64,000 bases of DNA from Pseudomonadota bacterium (GTDB lineage: Bacteria > Myxococcota_A > UBA796 > SXON01), in contig JAUXQH010000072.1 in the NCBI GenBank assembly GCA_030685065.1, positions 88,394-152,393 of the forward strand, written 5' to 3'. The position numbers were made by a program, and so were the translations under genes. Under the pieces are notes generated by a model. It worked only from the letters and a program-made list of their open reading frames with translations. It had not been told where the DNA came from and made no database searches. Positions within the stretch are counted from its first letter, which is position 1, and each line of letters opens with the position of its first letter. This document shows positions 13,622 to 21,726 of the stretch, piece by piece.

Positions 13622-14688
13622 TTCGTGGCCCCCCCGCTCGGCGCGCGGTCATGCCGGCGCCAGCGATCGTCGGGGGCGTAGTCCACGAACAGGGGATGAT
13701 CGTCCACCGCGTTGCGGAGGCGGCAGTGGAGGAGCCAGGTGCCGTACTGTTCGGGGTGGGCGCGCAGCCACCGCTCCACCACGGTGACGTAGGCCTGGCC
13801 GAGCGACTCCGGGGTGTGGCCGGACGGATCGATGGGCTCGCCGAAGTGACAGATGTCGGGCCCCTCGGCGGGGCACTCCACCATCGTCGGCACGATCGCG
13901 GCGCCTGTCGCGATGGCCATCCGATACGGCCCCGGGTTGATCAGCGCCTCACGCCCCAGGTAGGGCACCTTCATGAACTTGTTGCCGATCCGCCCGTCGA
14001 ACGCGATGCCGACGATCTCGTTGTCGGCCAGCCGGCGGAACAGCTGCCGGAGCGGCGTCTCCATGGTGAGAAAACGCGCGGGCAGCCGATCCTCGCTCTC
14101 CTCGCGCACCCGCCGGGTCTCCGCCCGGAACCAATTGTGGCCGAACAGCTCCGGGTGCTCCGCGGCGACGTCGGCCGGGGCGAGCCCCCGCGCCGCGTAC
14201 TGGGTGTAGGGGTACCCGGCGAGCGAAACCGCGGCGATCATCATCATGAAGTTCCCGGCGTGCGGAAACAGGATGATCGCGCCCTTCTTTCGCGCGAGGG
14301 CGGCGTCGAGGTGCGGTTGGTGCTCGAAGCGGAGGTAGCTCCGCCAGTTGTCCAAGGTGAGCTTGCCGAGCAGGAGCTCTTCGTAGTGGGCGCGGAACGC
14401 CACGCGGTAGGCGTCGCGCACCGCGTTCGCGCCGACCTCCCCGAAGGAGCGCCGGTACTCGTCCGCCATGAGCTCCCTCCCCGCGCCGGCCGCGAGGTGT
14501 TGGAGGCGCCACAACGGGAGGACGCTACGCACCACGTCGGGGCGTTGTACCGGGAGGACCCGCCGGGCCTGGACCCAGAACAGCCACCGCGCCACGTCCC
14601 CCGGGCCGACGGCGCTCTGCTTTGGCGCCCCCGCGGCCGGCGGCGGGCGCACATCCGGGGACGCGGGAGGCAGAGCGGACGGCGGCAT
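13618..14688 (-). CDS. LpxL/HtrB-like lysophospholipid acyltransferase
   Basis: A 356-residue protein from ATG 14688, resembling the lauroyl/myristoyl acyltransferase group that acylates lipid A or related lipids at the inner membrane. The core runs from IILFPHAGNF through GIAFDGRIGNKFMKVPYLGR to PGPYRMAIATGAAIVPTMVE. In LpxL-type enzymes the active-site His is followed five residues later by Glu or Asp (HxxNWE pattern); here that position is Met (HAGNFM at about residue 140), so catalysis may differ. A GTG at 14742 would add 18 Pro-rich residues, but a TATACT hexamer at 14712-14717 favours the ATG. The stop overlaps the ligase start, which suggests a shared pathway. Confidence 0.82.
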   Translation of the reverse strand: MPPSALPPASPDVRPPPAAGAPKQSAVGPGDVARWLFWVQARRVLPVQRPDVVRSVLPLWRLQHLAAGAGRELMADEYRRSFGEVGANAVRDAYRVAFRAHYEELLLGKLTLDNWRSYLRFEHQPHLDAALARKKGAIILFPHAGNFMMMIAAVSLAGYPYTQYAARGLAPADVAAEHPELFGHNWFRAETRRVREESEDRLPARFLTMETPLRQLFRRLADNEIVGIAFDGRIGNKFMKVPYLGREALINPGPYRMAIATGAAIVPTMVECPAEGPDICHFGEPIDPSGHTPESLGQAYVTVVERWLRAHPEQYGTWLLHCRLRNAVDDHPLFVDYAPDDRWRRHDRAPSGGATK

Positions 14689-14711
14689 GGAGCTCGGGGG
14701 AAGGGGAGCGC

Positions 14712-14717
14712 AGTATA
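14712..14717 (-). promoter_or_regulatory. Possible -10 element TATACT before the acyltransferase gene
   Basis: On the minus strand TATACT lies 23 nt upstream of ATG 14688 in otherwise G+C-rich DNA. No convincing -35 is seen. If used, it would drive acyltransferase, ligase fusion and rsmE separately from the upstream transporter gene. Confidence 0.25.
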
Positions 14718-14760
14718 TCGGGCGCGGCGGCGCACCGAACACTCCGGGGCCGCCCCAGGA

Positions 14761-15669
14761 TCACCCCGCGCGCACGACCAGGAGCCCCATCACCGAGACG
14801 AAGGCCCAGAGGACCACCCCCAGCACCAGGGGCCGTGGGCCTACGGTGGCCAGCGCCTTGCGCGAGACGCCCAGCCCCGTGAGGAACAACACCGCGCCCA
14901 GCGCCTGCTTGGCCGCCGCCGAGGCGAAGTGACCCGGCTCGACCAGCGCCGGGATCAGGGTGACGAGCGCGGCCGCGAGCAGGAAGGCGGGGATGAACCA
15001 GGGGATCGATGCCTTGCCACCCCGGCCCTCGCGCCAGGAGAGGGCGAGCGTGAGGGGGGCGATCCACAGGGCACGCGCCAACTTGGTCGTGGTCGCGATG
15101 GCGAGGGCGCCCCCGCCATAGGCGCTCGCGGCGCCGACGACCGAGCTCGTGTCGTGAATGGCGAGCGCGGCCCAGCGGCCGAACATCTCCGGCTCCATCC
15201 CGAGGGCGTGGCCGATGGGCGGAAACAGCACGAGCGCCGCGGCGTTGAGGAGGAACACGGTCCCGATCGCGACCCCGACGTGCTCATCCTTCGCGTCGAG
15301 CGCGGGGGCCGCCGCCGCGATGGCGCTGCCGCCGCAGATCGCGGTGCCCACGGCGATGAGCAAGGTGAGGACGCGATCGACGCCGAGCAGCTTGCCGAGG
15401 GCGACGCCGAGGGTGAGCGTGACGAGGATGCCCAGCGCCGTCACCGCGATTCCCTCGGCGCCTACGCGCGCCACCACCCCGAGATCCACTCCGAAGCCGA
15501 GCCCGACGACGCAGATCGCGAGGCCGTTCTTGACGAGGCGGGGCGTGACGGTGGGCCAGGGGTTGCCCCGGAGGAGCCCGACCGCGACGCCGGCCACCAG
15601 CGCGGCCGCAGGGGGGCAGCCCGGCACGAGGGCCACGAGCACGCCGAGCACGACCAACACCTTCGTCAT
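14761..15669 (-). CDS. YeiH-family (UPF0324) putative sulfate exporter-type membrane protein
   Basis: A 302-residue integral membrane protein of the conserved hypothetical 698 family. About 9-10 hydrophobic segments are visible. The family motifs GTAICGGSAIAA (about residues 117-128) and AIHDTSSVVGAA (about 180-191) are intact, as is the N-terminal KNGLAICVVGLGFGVDL. The family is annotated as putative sulfate exporters, but its transport substrate is not well established. It precedes the acyltransferase gene on the same strand by 72 nt to ATG 14688 (18 nt to GTG 14742), so it may head the same transcript. Confidence 0.88.
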   Translation of the reverse strand: MTKVLVVLGVLVALVPGCPPAAALVAGVAVGLLRGNPWPTVTPRLVKNGLAICVVGLGFGVDLGVVARVGAEGIAVTALGILVTLTLGVALGKLLGVDRVLTLLIAVGTAICGGSAIAAAAPALDAKDEHVGVAIGTVFLLNAAALVLFPPIGHALGMEPEMFGRWAALAIHDTSSVVGAASAYGGGALAIATTTKLARALWIAPLTLALSWREGRGGKASIPWFIPAFLLAAALVTLIPALVEPGHFASAAAKQALGAVLFLTGLGVSRKALATVGPRPLVLGVVLWAFVSVMGLLVVRAG

Positions 15670-15699
15670 GGGCCCGGCTATCGCGGGGCGCGGGGGCCG

Positions 15700-16170
15700 T
15701 CAGAAGTAGAACCGCCCGCCGATGCCCGCATCTACCCCGAACCCGGTGCTCGGGATCACCTGCACGCGTGGCACCACCTGCGCGAAAAGCTCGATGGGGA
15801 GCCGCTCGAAGAACAAGGAGGCCCCGACGGGCACGCGCGCCGACACGCCCGCGTTCTCCCCGAACATCCCCGGCGCCGCCGAGACCACGCCCGCGCCGAG
15901 CCCGATATAGAGCGGCATCCTCGTCCCGCCCGTCGGCTCGAGCACCCGCAGCGACTGGAGATAGTCGGCGCTAAGATCGACCCGCTCGGCGCCCAGATCC
16001 CAGCCGATCGCGCTCTGCACGGCGTTCCATCCGTTCGGCCGCCAGGCGAGCGACACGCCGGTGGTCGGCCCGAGGATGACTCCCGCTCCGAACGGACCCG
16101 GCTGGGCGGAGCGAAAGGGACCGGCCTGGGCATTCGCGAGCCCGACGAGGACCAGCAACATCGACAACAT
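15700..16170 (-). CDS. Small outer-membrane beta-barrel-like secreted protein
   Basis: A 156-residue protein with an uncharged signal peptide (MLSMLLVLVGLANAQA, cleavage probably after AQA). The mature part is Gly-rich with alternating hydrophobic strands, for example ASLFFERLPIELFAQVVP, and ends in GGRFYF, a C-terminal aromatic typical of BAM-assembled barrels. It is too small for a large pore; an eight-strand barrel is the natural guess. A strong AGGAGG ribosome binding site lies just upstream of ATG 16170. No specific family recognised. Confidence 0.7.
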   Translation of the reverse strand: MLSMLLVLVGLANAQAGPFRSAQPGPFGAGVILGPTTGVSLAWRPNGWNAVQSAIGWDLGAERVDLSADYLQSLRVLEPTGGTRMPLYIGLGAGVVSAAPGMFGENAGVSARVPVGASLFFERLPIELFAQVVPRVQVIPSTGFGVDAGIGGRFYF

Positions 16171-16263
16171 GTTCGCCTCCTTTGGACGAACCTACACACG
16201 ATCCCCGACGGGCGAACGCGCTGCGCTTGCGTCGGAGGTGACGGGAGCGAGCGCGCGGACGGC

Positions 16264-18339
16264 CTACCCCTCGGTGCAGGCCAGGGACGTGTCGCTGGAC
16301 CACCCGGGGTAGGGCCGCGCCTGCTTGATGTAGAGCGTGGGGGTGCCGGGGGTGGCCTTGTCGTCGAATTTCCACTCGACGTCGAGCGCGTACCAACCGT
16401 CGTCGCCGTAGGGCTCCTGGAAGAACCGGTGGATGGCGTCGAGCGCCACCGCCAGCTCATAGGCCTCGTCCGTGGTCAGGACGGTCTCTCCCTCCGGAAG
16501 GAGCGAGCTGTGTTGGATGTACACGATGGGCTGCCCGGGGCTGTAGTAGTAGTGCAGCCATGCGTCCGAGAGGACGCCGGGTTCGGGCGCGACCACGTCC
16601 TCGCTGCCCTCCTGCCCGTTGACGTAGAACGCGGGCTCCAGCCCCGTCGTGTCGTAGGGGTTGTTCGTGAGCGCCACGCCGTTTGCCTCCTCCTCCGGGA
16701 AGTTGGCATGCACGAGCAGCCCCATCCCCACGTCGAAGTGGTTCATCGAGTAGTACTCGCGCTCCTCGTAGGCGCGGGGATTCCAGACCTGGGACCAGAC
16801 CTTCTTCACGGCCCACTCGATGCTGTCGCGTTGGTCGCCCGCGATGTCGGGGTGGCCGGTCTCCGAGTTGTACAGGCCGGCCCCAGTGAACGCGCCGAGA
16901 TCCTCCGCGTTGGTGCTCGATCGGAACCGCGCATTCTCTCCGGGGAAAACCGCGGCGGCCTTCGCCACGATCATCGCGACCACCTCGGGGCGCATCGGCG
17001 CGGCGCGCATCTCCTCCTTGAAGGCCTCGAGCTGCTCCGAGCGGAAGGTCGGATCGTCCCACTCGGGCTGTGACACGATCGCGTGGATGCGGTCCCACAG
17101 CCCGTTGTCCGTCATGAACTGGTCGTAGTAGTACATCGGGATGCCGAAGCCCGGCTGCACCGGAATGGGCTCGCCGAGCGCGGCGGCGTCCGCCAAGGCG
17201 CCGTAGTTGGTGGCCTTCGCACCGAACGCGGGGATCGAAGCGGAGATCGCCTCGCCAAGGGGCATGGCGTCGAGATCGAGCATCTCCCCGACATCCCGGA
17301 GGTCCGAGACCGCGAGGTTCATCGGCTGGACCGTCAACGGCTCGGGCTTGTTGGCGTCCCACCACGCGTCCGCCTCGACCTCGGTGATCTCGCGGATGCT
17401 CCAGTCGAAGGCGCCGACGCTCAGCTCTACCCACTTCCCCTCGAGCGCGACCAATTCGGGGTTCTCCTGCGCGCTCCGCAGGCCCATGTTGGGCGTGCCC
17501 CGGTTGACGGAGAGCACGTTGATGTGGGCGAGCGGGGTCTGGAATTGCGAGGTGATGATCCCGGCCACGATGGAGATGTCGTTCGGCACCGAGTCGAGCA
17601 CCACCAGCTCTCGATAGGGGGTGTACGAGCCGTCGAGCTCACCGTCCGCGTAGAAGCGCAGCAGCCCGGTGGTCGTGCCGAGGTTGAGCGGCTGGTAGTC
17701 GACGCCCGCGTACAGATCGTCGGTCGAGACGATCTTCACGTCTTCCGGCAGCGAGAGCGCCACGGCTTCCACGGCCACGCTGGTGGGGTGGAAGTAGAGC
17801 TCCTCGCCCATCCACGACGCGTCGCGGATCAGGCGGTACGCGGTCGCGATCATCTCGGCGTCCGCCGTGTCGTAGGGCGAGATCTCGTACACCCACTTCG
17901 CCGGCCCCGAATAGTAGGACACGGCCCCGAGGATGAAGCGGCGATCGGGGCTGTAGTACTCGGTCTCGTTGAACTGGTCCATCGCGGGCACGGGCGGCAG
18001 GCCGTCCCCCGACAGGTGGCTGGACGCGAAGTCCCAATGGATGCAGTAGCGCTTGGAGTTCTGGAAGTAGAGGGCGTTCCCGTCCACCCGGTCGATGACG
18101 GTCTTGACCGACGTGGCGCCCGGAATGCTCGCGTCCGCCGGCTCGCTGGAGAGGATGTCGTAGTCCCCCTGGCATCCGAGCTGCTGGGCAAAGTCCGGGC
18201 TGTCGCCCTCGGCGAGGACGCACTCCCACACCGTCTCGTCGGGGGGCACCTCCTCCACGTCTTTGTCGGTGTCCGCCGCCGGGCCTTCGCACGCCGTCAA
18301 CCCCACCAGCAGCCACCAGAAGACTCGAACCATCCGCAC
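16264..18339 (-). CDS. Lipoprotein with phosphohistidine-like and PPDK/GWD-type ATP-grasp domains
   Basis: A 691-residue predicted lipoprotein (lipobox LTAC, Cys17). A swivelling phosphohistidine-like segment occurs first: TSQFQTPLAHINVLSVNRGT with candidate catalytic His272. A PEP/pyruvate-dikinase N-terminal ATP-grasp domain follows: FRSSTNAEDLGAFTGAGLYN at about 472-491 and YIKQARPYPG near 675. In PEP synthase the ATP-grasp precedes the His domain; the order here is that of alpha-glucan water dikinase, which phosphorylates starch. No starch-binding module is seen, although the first 230 residues are unassigned. An ATP-grasp kinase outside the cytoplasm would need an unusual phosphate donor, so the real activity is open. 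It is divergent from the lectin lipoprotein with 56 nt between starts. Confidence 0.8.
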   Translation of the reverse strand: MRMVRVFWWLLVGLTACEGPAADTDKDVEEVPPDETVWECVLAEGDSPDFAQQLGCQGDYDILSSEPADASIPGATSVKTVIDRVDGNALYFQNSKRYCIHWDFASSHLSGDGLPPVPAMDQFNETEYYSPDRRFILGAVSYYSGPAKWVYEISPYDTADAEMIATAYRLIRDASWMGEELYFHPTSVAVEAVALSLPEDVKIVSTDDLYAGVDYQPLNLGTTTGLLRFYADGELDGSYTPYRELVVLDSVPNDISIVAGIITSQFQTPLAHINVLSVNRGTPNMGLRSAQENPELVALEGKWVELSVGAFDWSIREITEVEADAWWDANKPEPLTVQPMNLAVSDLRDVGEMLDLDAMPLGEAISASIPAFGAKATNYGALADAAALGEPIPVQPGFGIPMYYYDQFMTDNGLWDRIHAIVSQPEWDDPTFRSEQLEAFKEEMRAAPMRPEVVAMIVAKAAAVFPGENARFRSSTNAEDLGAFTGAGLYNSETGHPDIAGDQRDSIEWAVKKVWSQVWNPRAYEEREYYSMNHFDVGMGLLVHANFPEEEANGVALTNNPYDTTGLEPAFYVNGQEGSEDVVAPEPGVLSDAWLHYYYSPGQPIVYIQHSSLLPEGETVLTTDEAYELAVALDAIHRFFQEPYGDDGWYALDVEWKFDDKATPGTPTLYIKQARPYPGWSSDTSLACTEG

Positions 18340-18395
18340 CTCGACCGCGCCAGCATAGCGCCACTCCCGGCCTACGGTTGCGGTACAGTACGGGC

Positions 18396-19709
18396 ATGCG
18401 CACCTCCCTGTTTCTGTTCCTCGCGGCGTGCACCGAGTACGGCATCGAGGGGCAGAAGGAAGAACCCCCCGTCCTCGAGGACACCGCCGGCGTTCCGGAC
18501 GTGGCGGTCACGCCGTTGGCGCTCGATCTCGGCGTGCTCTGTGCCGGCACGGTCGCAGAGGCGCAGGTCGAGGTCAGCAACGTGGGCACGGAGGCGCTCA
18601 GCGTGACCGGGGCCGACGTCGAGGGGGAGGGTTGGGCCGTGGGTGAGGTGGCCTTGCCCGCCACCCTCCAGCCGGGCGAGGTGCTCGCGATCCCCCTCAC
18701 GGGCGGCCCGGGGCTCGCCACCCTCACGCTCCACACGGATGACCCGGACTCGCCCGAGATCGAGGTCCCGCTGCGCGCCGCGCTCGACGCACCGCCGACC
18801 GCCACGATCACCACCCCCGTGGGTGGGGACGTCCTCGCGGGGGACGTGAGCGCCGTCTTCGCCGGGCTCGTCTCCGATGACGCCGATCCCGCCGAGCTCC
18901 TCACGGTGGCCTGGGCCTCGGACATCGACGGCGTGGTCGGCGCCGGGCCCGCCGCCGCCTCGGGGGACACGTCGATCGCGTGGGATCCGACCGTTCGGAC
19001 CGCCGGCTCGCACGTCGTCACCCTCTCCGCGACCGACTCCTGCGGGCAGACCGTGAGCGACGCGGTGACGATCTGCCAGGACCAAGGCTACACCGCCGAC
19101 AACCTCGATCTCGCCACGTGGAACTTCGAGGGCAGCGCGGCGTGGGACGCCACGAACGGCTGGGTCGAGCTCACCCAGCCCCTCGGGAACCAGAGCGGCA
19201 CGGCGTTCCAGACCGCCACCACGGTGAGCGCCGACAACGTCTCGATCGAGTTCCGCTTCTACGTCAGCGGCGGCACGGGCGCGGACGGCATCTCGGTGAC
19301 CGCGCTCGACTCCTCGCGGATGACCAGCTTCGTCGGCGAGGCGGGCGGGGGCATGGGCTACGGCGGGCTCCCCGGCTGGAGCATCGAGGTCGATACCTGG
19401 TACAACTCCGAGTACGGCGACCCGACGCAGGAGGACCATGTCTCCATCCACTTCGACGGGCAGCCCTTCAACCCCGGCGCCTGGGCGGCCCTCCCGGAGA
19501 TGGAGGATGGCGCCTGGCACGACATGGCGGTGACCGTACTCGCACGCCATGTCACGGTCTCGATCGACGGCGTGACCTACATCGACCAGAACCTGCCCGG
19601 CTTCACGGCGTTTCCGGCCTACGTCGGCTTCACCGCCGCCACCGGCAGCGTGACGAACTACCACCTCATCGACGCGCTCACGGTCACCCGCAACGTCTGC
19701 GACGAGTGA
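18396..19709 (+). CDS. Lectin-like lipoprotein (Ig-like domain plus L-type lectin fold)
   Basis: A 437-residue lipoprotein from ATG 18396; the signal peptide MRTSLFLFLAAC is very short. Residues about 30-120 resemble an ASPM/SPD-2/Hydin-type Ig-like repeat (VEVSNVGTEALSV, TLHTDDPDSPEIEVPL). Residues about 225-435 look like a bacterial legume-lectin (L-type) domain: GWSIEVDTWYNSEYGDPTQE and HVSIHFDG are the acidic and Asn-containing metal/sugar region, followed by VTVSIDGVTYID. An ATG 18 nt further upstream would put MRYSTG before the signal, which fits less well. The partner may be the divergent dikinase-like lipoprotein; a shared carbohydrate role is only suggested. Confidence 0.8.
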   Translation: MRTSLFLFLAACTEYGIEGQKEEPPVLEDTAGVPDVAVTPLALDLGVLCAGTVAEAQVEVSNVGTEALSVTGADVEGEGWAVGEVALPATLQPGEVLAIPLTGGPGLATLTLHTDDPDSPEIEVPLRAALDAPPTATITTPVGGDVLAGDVSAVFAGLVSDDADPAELLTVAWASDIDGVVGAGPAAASGDTSIAWDPTVRTAGSHVVTLSATDSCGQTVSDAVTICQDQGYTADNLDLATWNFEGSAAWDATNGWVELTQPLGNQSGTAFQTATTVSADNVSIEFRFYVSGGTGADGISVTALDSSRMTSFVGEAGGGMGYGGLPGWSIEVDTWYNSEYGDPTQEDHVSIHFDGQPFNPGAWAALPEMEDGAWHDMAVTVLARHVTVSIDGVTYIDQNLPGFTAFPAYVGFTAATGSVTNYHLIDALTVTRNVCDE

Positions 19710-19719
19710 TGATCCCTCG

Positions 19720-19749
19720 GGAGGTCACTTCGCGGCGGCGGTGACCTCC
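19720..19749. terminator. Inverted repeat GGAGGTCAC...GTGACCTCC at convergent gene ends
   Basis: Perfect 9-bp arms (19720-19728 and 19741-19749) with a 12-nt loop, covering the stop of the minus-strand gene and 10 nt past the plus-strand stop. There is no T-tract, so it is at best a weak or Rho-assisted bidirectional terminator. Confidence 0.4.
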
Positions 19750-20639
19750 GCCCGCGGCCACATCGGCCCGGAGTCCAGCCACTTCGCCGGATCCTCGAGC
19801 ACCTCCACGAACTTGTCGATGCCGAAGCGCGCGTTCAGGCCGTCCTCGATGCGCTCCTCGTAGGTGAAGCGCAGGTGGAGCATCGGCCGCACGACCGGCA
19901 GCCCGTCGCGCGCGACGACGCGATCCTCGAGCTTGCCGATCATGATGAAGAGCGGGCAATTGCCGTACTCGAACAGGTGGTGGTAGCCGGCGCCCATCCC
20001 GAGCGAGCCGAGGTTCGCGATGAAGATGCTGGTGAAGAGGGGGTCGCCGTCGACATACCAGCGGGGGAGCAGGTTGTAGTAGTCCGCCGCCTTGAGCGCC
20101 CAGGCGCCAGCACGCAGGATCGGCCGGGGCAGGAGGTTGAAGATGTCGACCTCCTTGTCGGTGCGCGTCTTCTTGCCGCTCCGCTCCTGCACGATGCCGC
20201 CGTTCATGCGGCCGACCAGGTCCATGAAGGGCTCGCCGTCCGGCATCTCGAGCTTGACCGTGGAGATCTGGGCCTCCCGGTCCATACGGGCGCGCTTCAT
20301 GGAGAAGCTCAACCACCGCGCGTTCCGCTGGTACAGCCGCCGCCCGACGACGAAGCGGTTCATCTTCGGCGTCGCGGCGAGCGCGATGTTGGCGGCCGCC
20401 ACGGTCAGGTGCGTCATGTTGACGCCGGCCTCCTTGCGGCGGGCCAGCCACGCGGAGAGCTGCTCGCCGTCGGCGTAGGCGTCGAAGTAGACCACCGCCT
20501 CGTTCCGCCGCGGCAGCAGGTACAGGAGGATCCGCCGGAAGGGGTGGATCCGTTGGTACGTGCCGTCCGGGCGGGAGGTCTTGAACTCCGCGACCAGCCA
20601 GAGCGCGAGGGGGACGAGGAGCCAGGGCAGGAATGACAT
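19725..20639 (-). CDS. Membrane-anchored 2-oxoacid dehydrogenase E2-type acyltransferase-like protein
   Basis: A 304-residue protein from ATG 20639 with an N-terminal membrane segment (FLPWLLVPLALWLVAEF), followed by a domain resembling the CoA-dependent acyltransferase (E2/chloramphenicol acetyltransferase) fold. Similar stretches are MTHLTVAAANIALAATPKMN, FIANLGSLGMG and, near the end, RFTYEERIEDGLNARFGIDK. In true E2 enzymes the last motif contains the catalytic HRxxDG; here the His position is Glu (about residue 259), so ordinary acyl transfer may be lost. No lipoyl or E1-binding domain is present. It is divergent from the SDR epimerase gene across a long inverted repeat. Confidence 0.75.
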   Translation of the reverse strand: MSFLPWLLVPLALWLVAEFKTSRPDGTYQRIHPFRRILLYLLPRRNEAVVYFDAYADGEQLSAWLARRKEAGVNMTHLTVAAANIALAATPKMNRFVVGRRLYQRNARWLSFSMKRARMDREAQISTVKLEMPDGEPFMDLVGRMNGGIVQERSGKKTRTDKEVDIFNLLPRPILRAGAWALKAADYYNLLPRWYVDGDPLFTSIFIANLGSLGMGAGYHHLFEYGNCPLFIMIGKLEDRVVARDGLPVVRPMLHLRFTYEERIEDGLNARFGIDKFVEVLEDPAKWLDSGPMWPRAEVTAAAK

Positions 20640-20649
20640 TGGCGACGCC

Positions 20650-20707
20650 CCTAACCGGTGGCGCAAGGTGCGCTTCCACGCGCCATGGCGGCGCGGGTCC
20701 GGTTAGG
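20650..20707. promoter_or_regulatory. Long interrupted inverted repeat between divergent genes
   Basis: Perfect 9-bp arms CCTAACCGG (20650-20658) and CCGGTTAGG (20699-20707), with a second nested pair TGGCGC (20659-20664) and GCGCCA (20680-20685). It fills the space between the E2-like gene (start 20639) and the SDR gene (start 20735). It could be a pair of operator half-sites or a cruciform/hairpin. Confidence 0.45.
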
Positions 20708-20734
20708 CGATCCTCCCCTGCGTCGGAGCCCTTC

Positions 20735-21724
20735 ATGCGCGTCGCGATCACCGGAGCCAGCGGGCTGCTCGGCGGAAACCTCGCCATCGCCCTCTGCGCG
20801 CGCGGCGACACCGTTGTGGCCACCCGTCGAGGCACGAGCCGCGTCAAGCACCTCGACGGCTACCCGATCGAGTGGGTCGACGCCGACCTCGGCGAGCCCG
20901 AGAAGCTGGCCCGCGCGTTCGCCGGCGCGGAGCTCGTGTTCCACGTCGCCGCGATGGTGAGCGTGCGCCGTCGGCCGACCCCGGCGTTGGTGGCCGCCAA
21001 CGTGGACGGGACGCGGAACGTGCTGGACGCGGTTCGCGCCGCGGGGGTCCGCCGCCTCGTGCACACGTCCACGGTCGGCGCCGTCGGGCTCTCGGAGGAC
21101 GGCGCTCCGTGCACCGAGACGGCGCGGTGGAACTTCGCCGAGCACGATCTCGACGATGGATACGTCACCACGAAGCACCAGTCCGAGGCCCTCGTGCACG
21201 AGGCCGTTCGGGGCGGCCTCGACGCGGTCATCGTCAACCCGACCTACATGCTCGGCCCCTACGACAGCAAGCCGAGCTCGGGGAAGATGTTGATCGAGCT
21301 CGCGCGCGGCAAGATCCCCGGCCTGACCCCGGGCGCCAACAACTTCGTCGACGTGCGGGACGTGGTGCGCGGCATGCTCCTCGCCGCGGAGCACGGCCGC
21401 TCCGGCGAACGCTACATCCTCGGGGGCGAGAACATGCCCTACGCCGTGGCCTTTGCCCGGATGGCAAAGGTGATGGGGGTCGCGCCGCCCACGCGCGTGC
21501 TTCCGGCGTGGGCCGCGCGGGCCGTCGGCCTCGCGGGCGATCTTCAGGAGATGCTCTCCGGCAACGAGCCCTTGCTGAACAGCGTCACGGTGCGGTACGG
21601 GTACTGTAAGTCTTTCCAGTTCTCATCCGCAAAGGCTGAAAATGAGCTGGGTTACACCCACGGGCCCATCGAGCCTGCCGTTGCCGACGCCCTCGCGTGG
21701 TTCAAAGCCAGCGCTATGTTGTGA
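20735..21724 (+). CDS. Extended SDR NAD(P)-dependent epimerase/dehydratase
   Basis: A 329-residue extended short-chain dehydrogenase. The N-terminal nucleotide-binding motif is GASGLLGG at residues 7-14, the catalytic YxxxK is YVTTK at about 142-146 with the Ser/Thr in VHTSTVGAVG, and VNPTYMLGPYD matches the NPxxxxGP region of dihydroflavonol-reductase and HpnA-like enzymes. The substrate cannot be read from the sequence; hydroxysteroid, flavonol-type and nucleotide-sugar enzymes all share these motifs. ATG 20735 starts exactly at the Rossmann fold. The stop is 2 nt before the start of the Ser/Thr kinase gene, so the two are probably co-translated. Confidence 0.9.
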   Translation: MRVAITGASGLLGGNLAIALCARGDTVVATRRGTSRVKHLDGYPIEWVDADLGEPEKLARAFAGAELVFHVAAMVSVRRRPTPALVAANVDGTRNVLDAVRAAGVRRLVHTSTVGAVGLSEDGAPCTETARWNFAEHDLDDGYVTTKHQSEALVHEAVRGGLDAVIVNPTYMLGPYDSKPSSGKMLIELARGKIPGLTPGANNFVDVRDVVRGMLLAAEHGRSGERYILGGENMPYAVAFARMAKVMGVAPPTRVLPAWAARAVGLAGDLQEMLSGNEPLLNSVTVRYGYCKSFQFSSAKAENELGYTHGPIEPAVADALAWFKASAML

Positions 21725-21726
21725 CC

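Noticed and set aside
13651..17073. Long plus-strand open frame crossing the acyltransferase, YeiH-like and outer-membrane genes
   Set aside because: It spans several well-supported minus-strand genes and has no recognisable domain.
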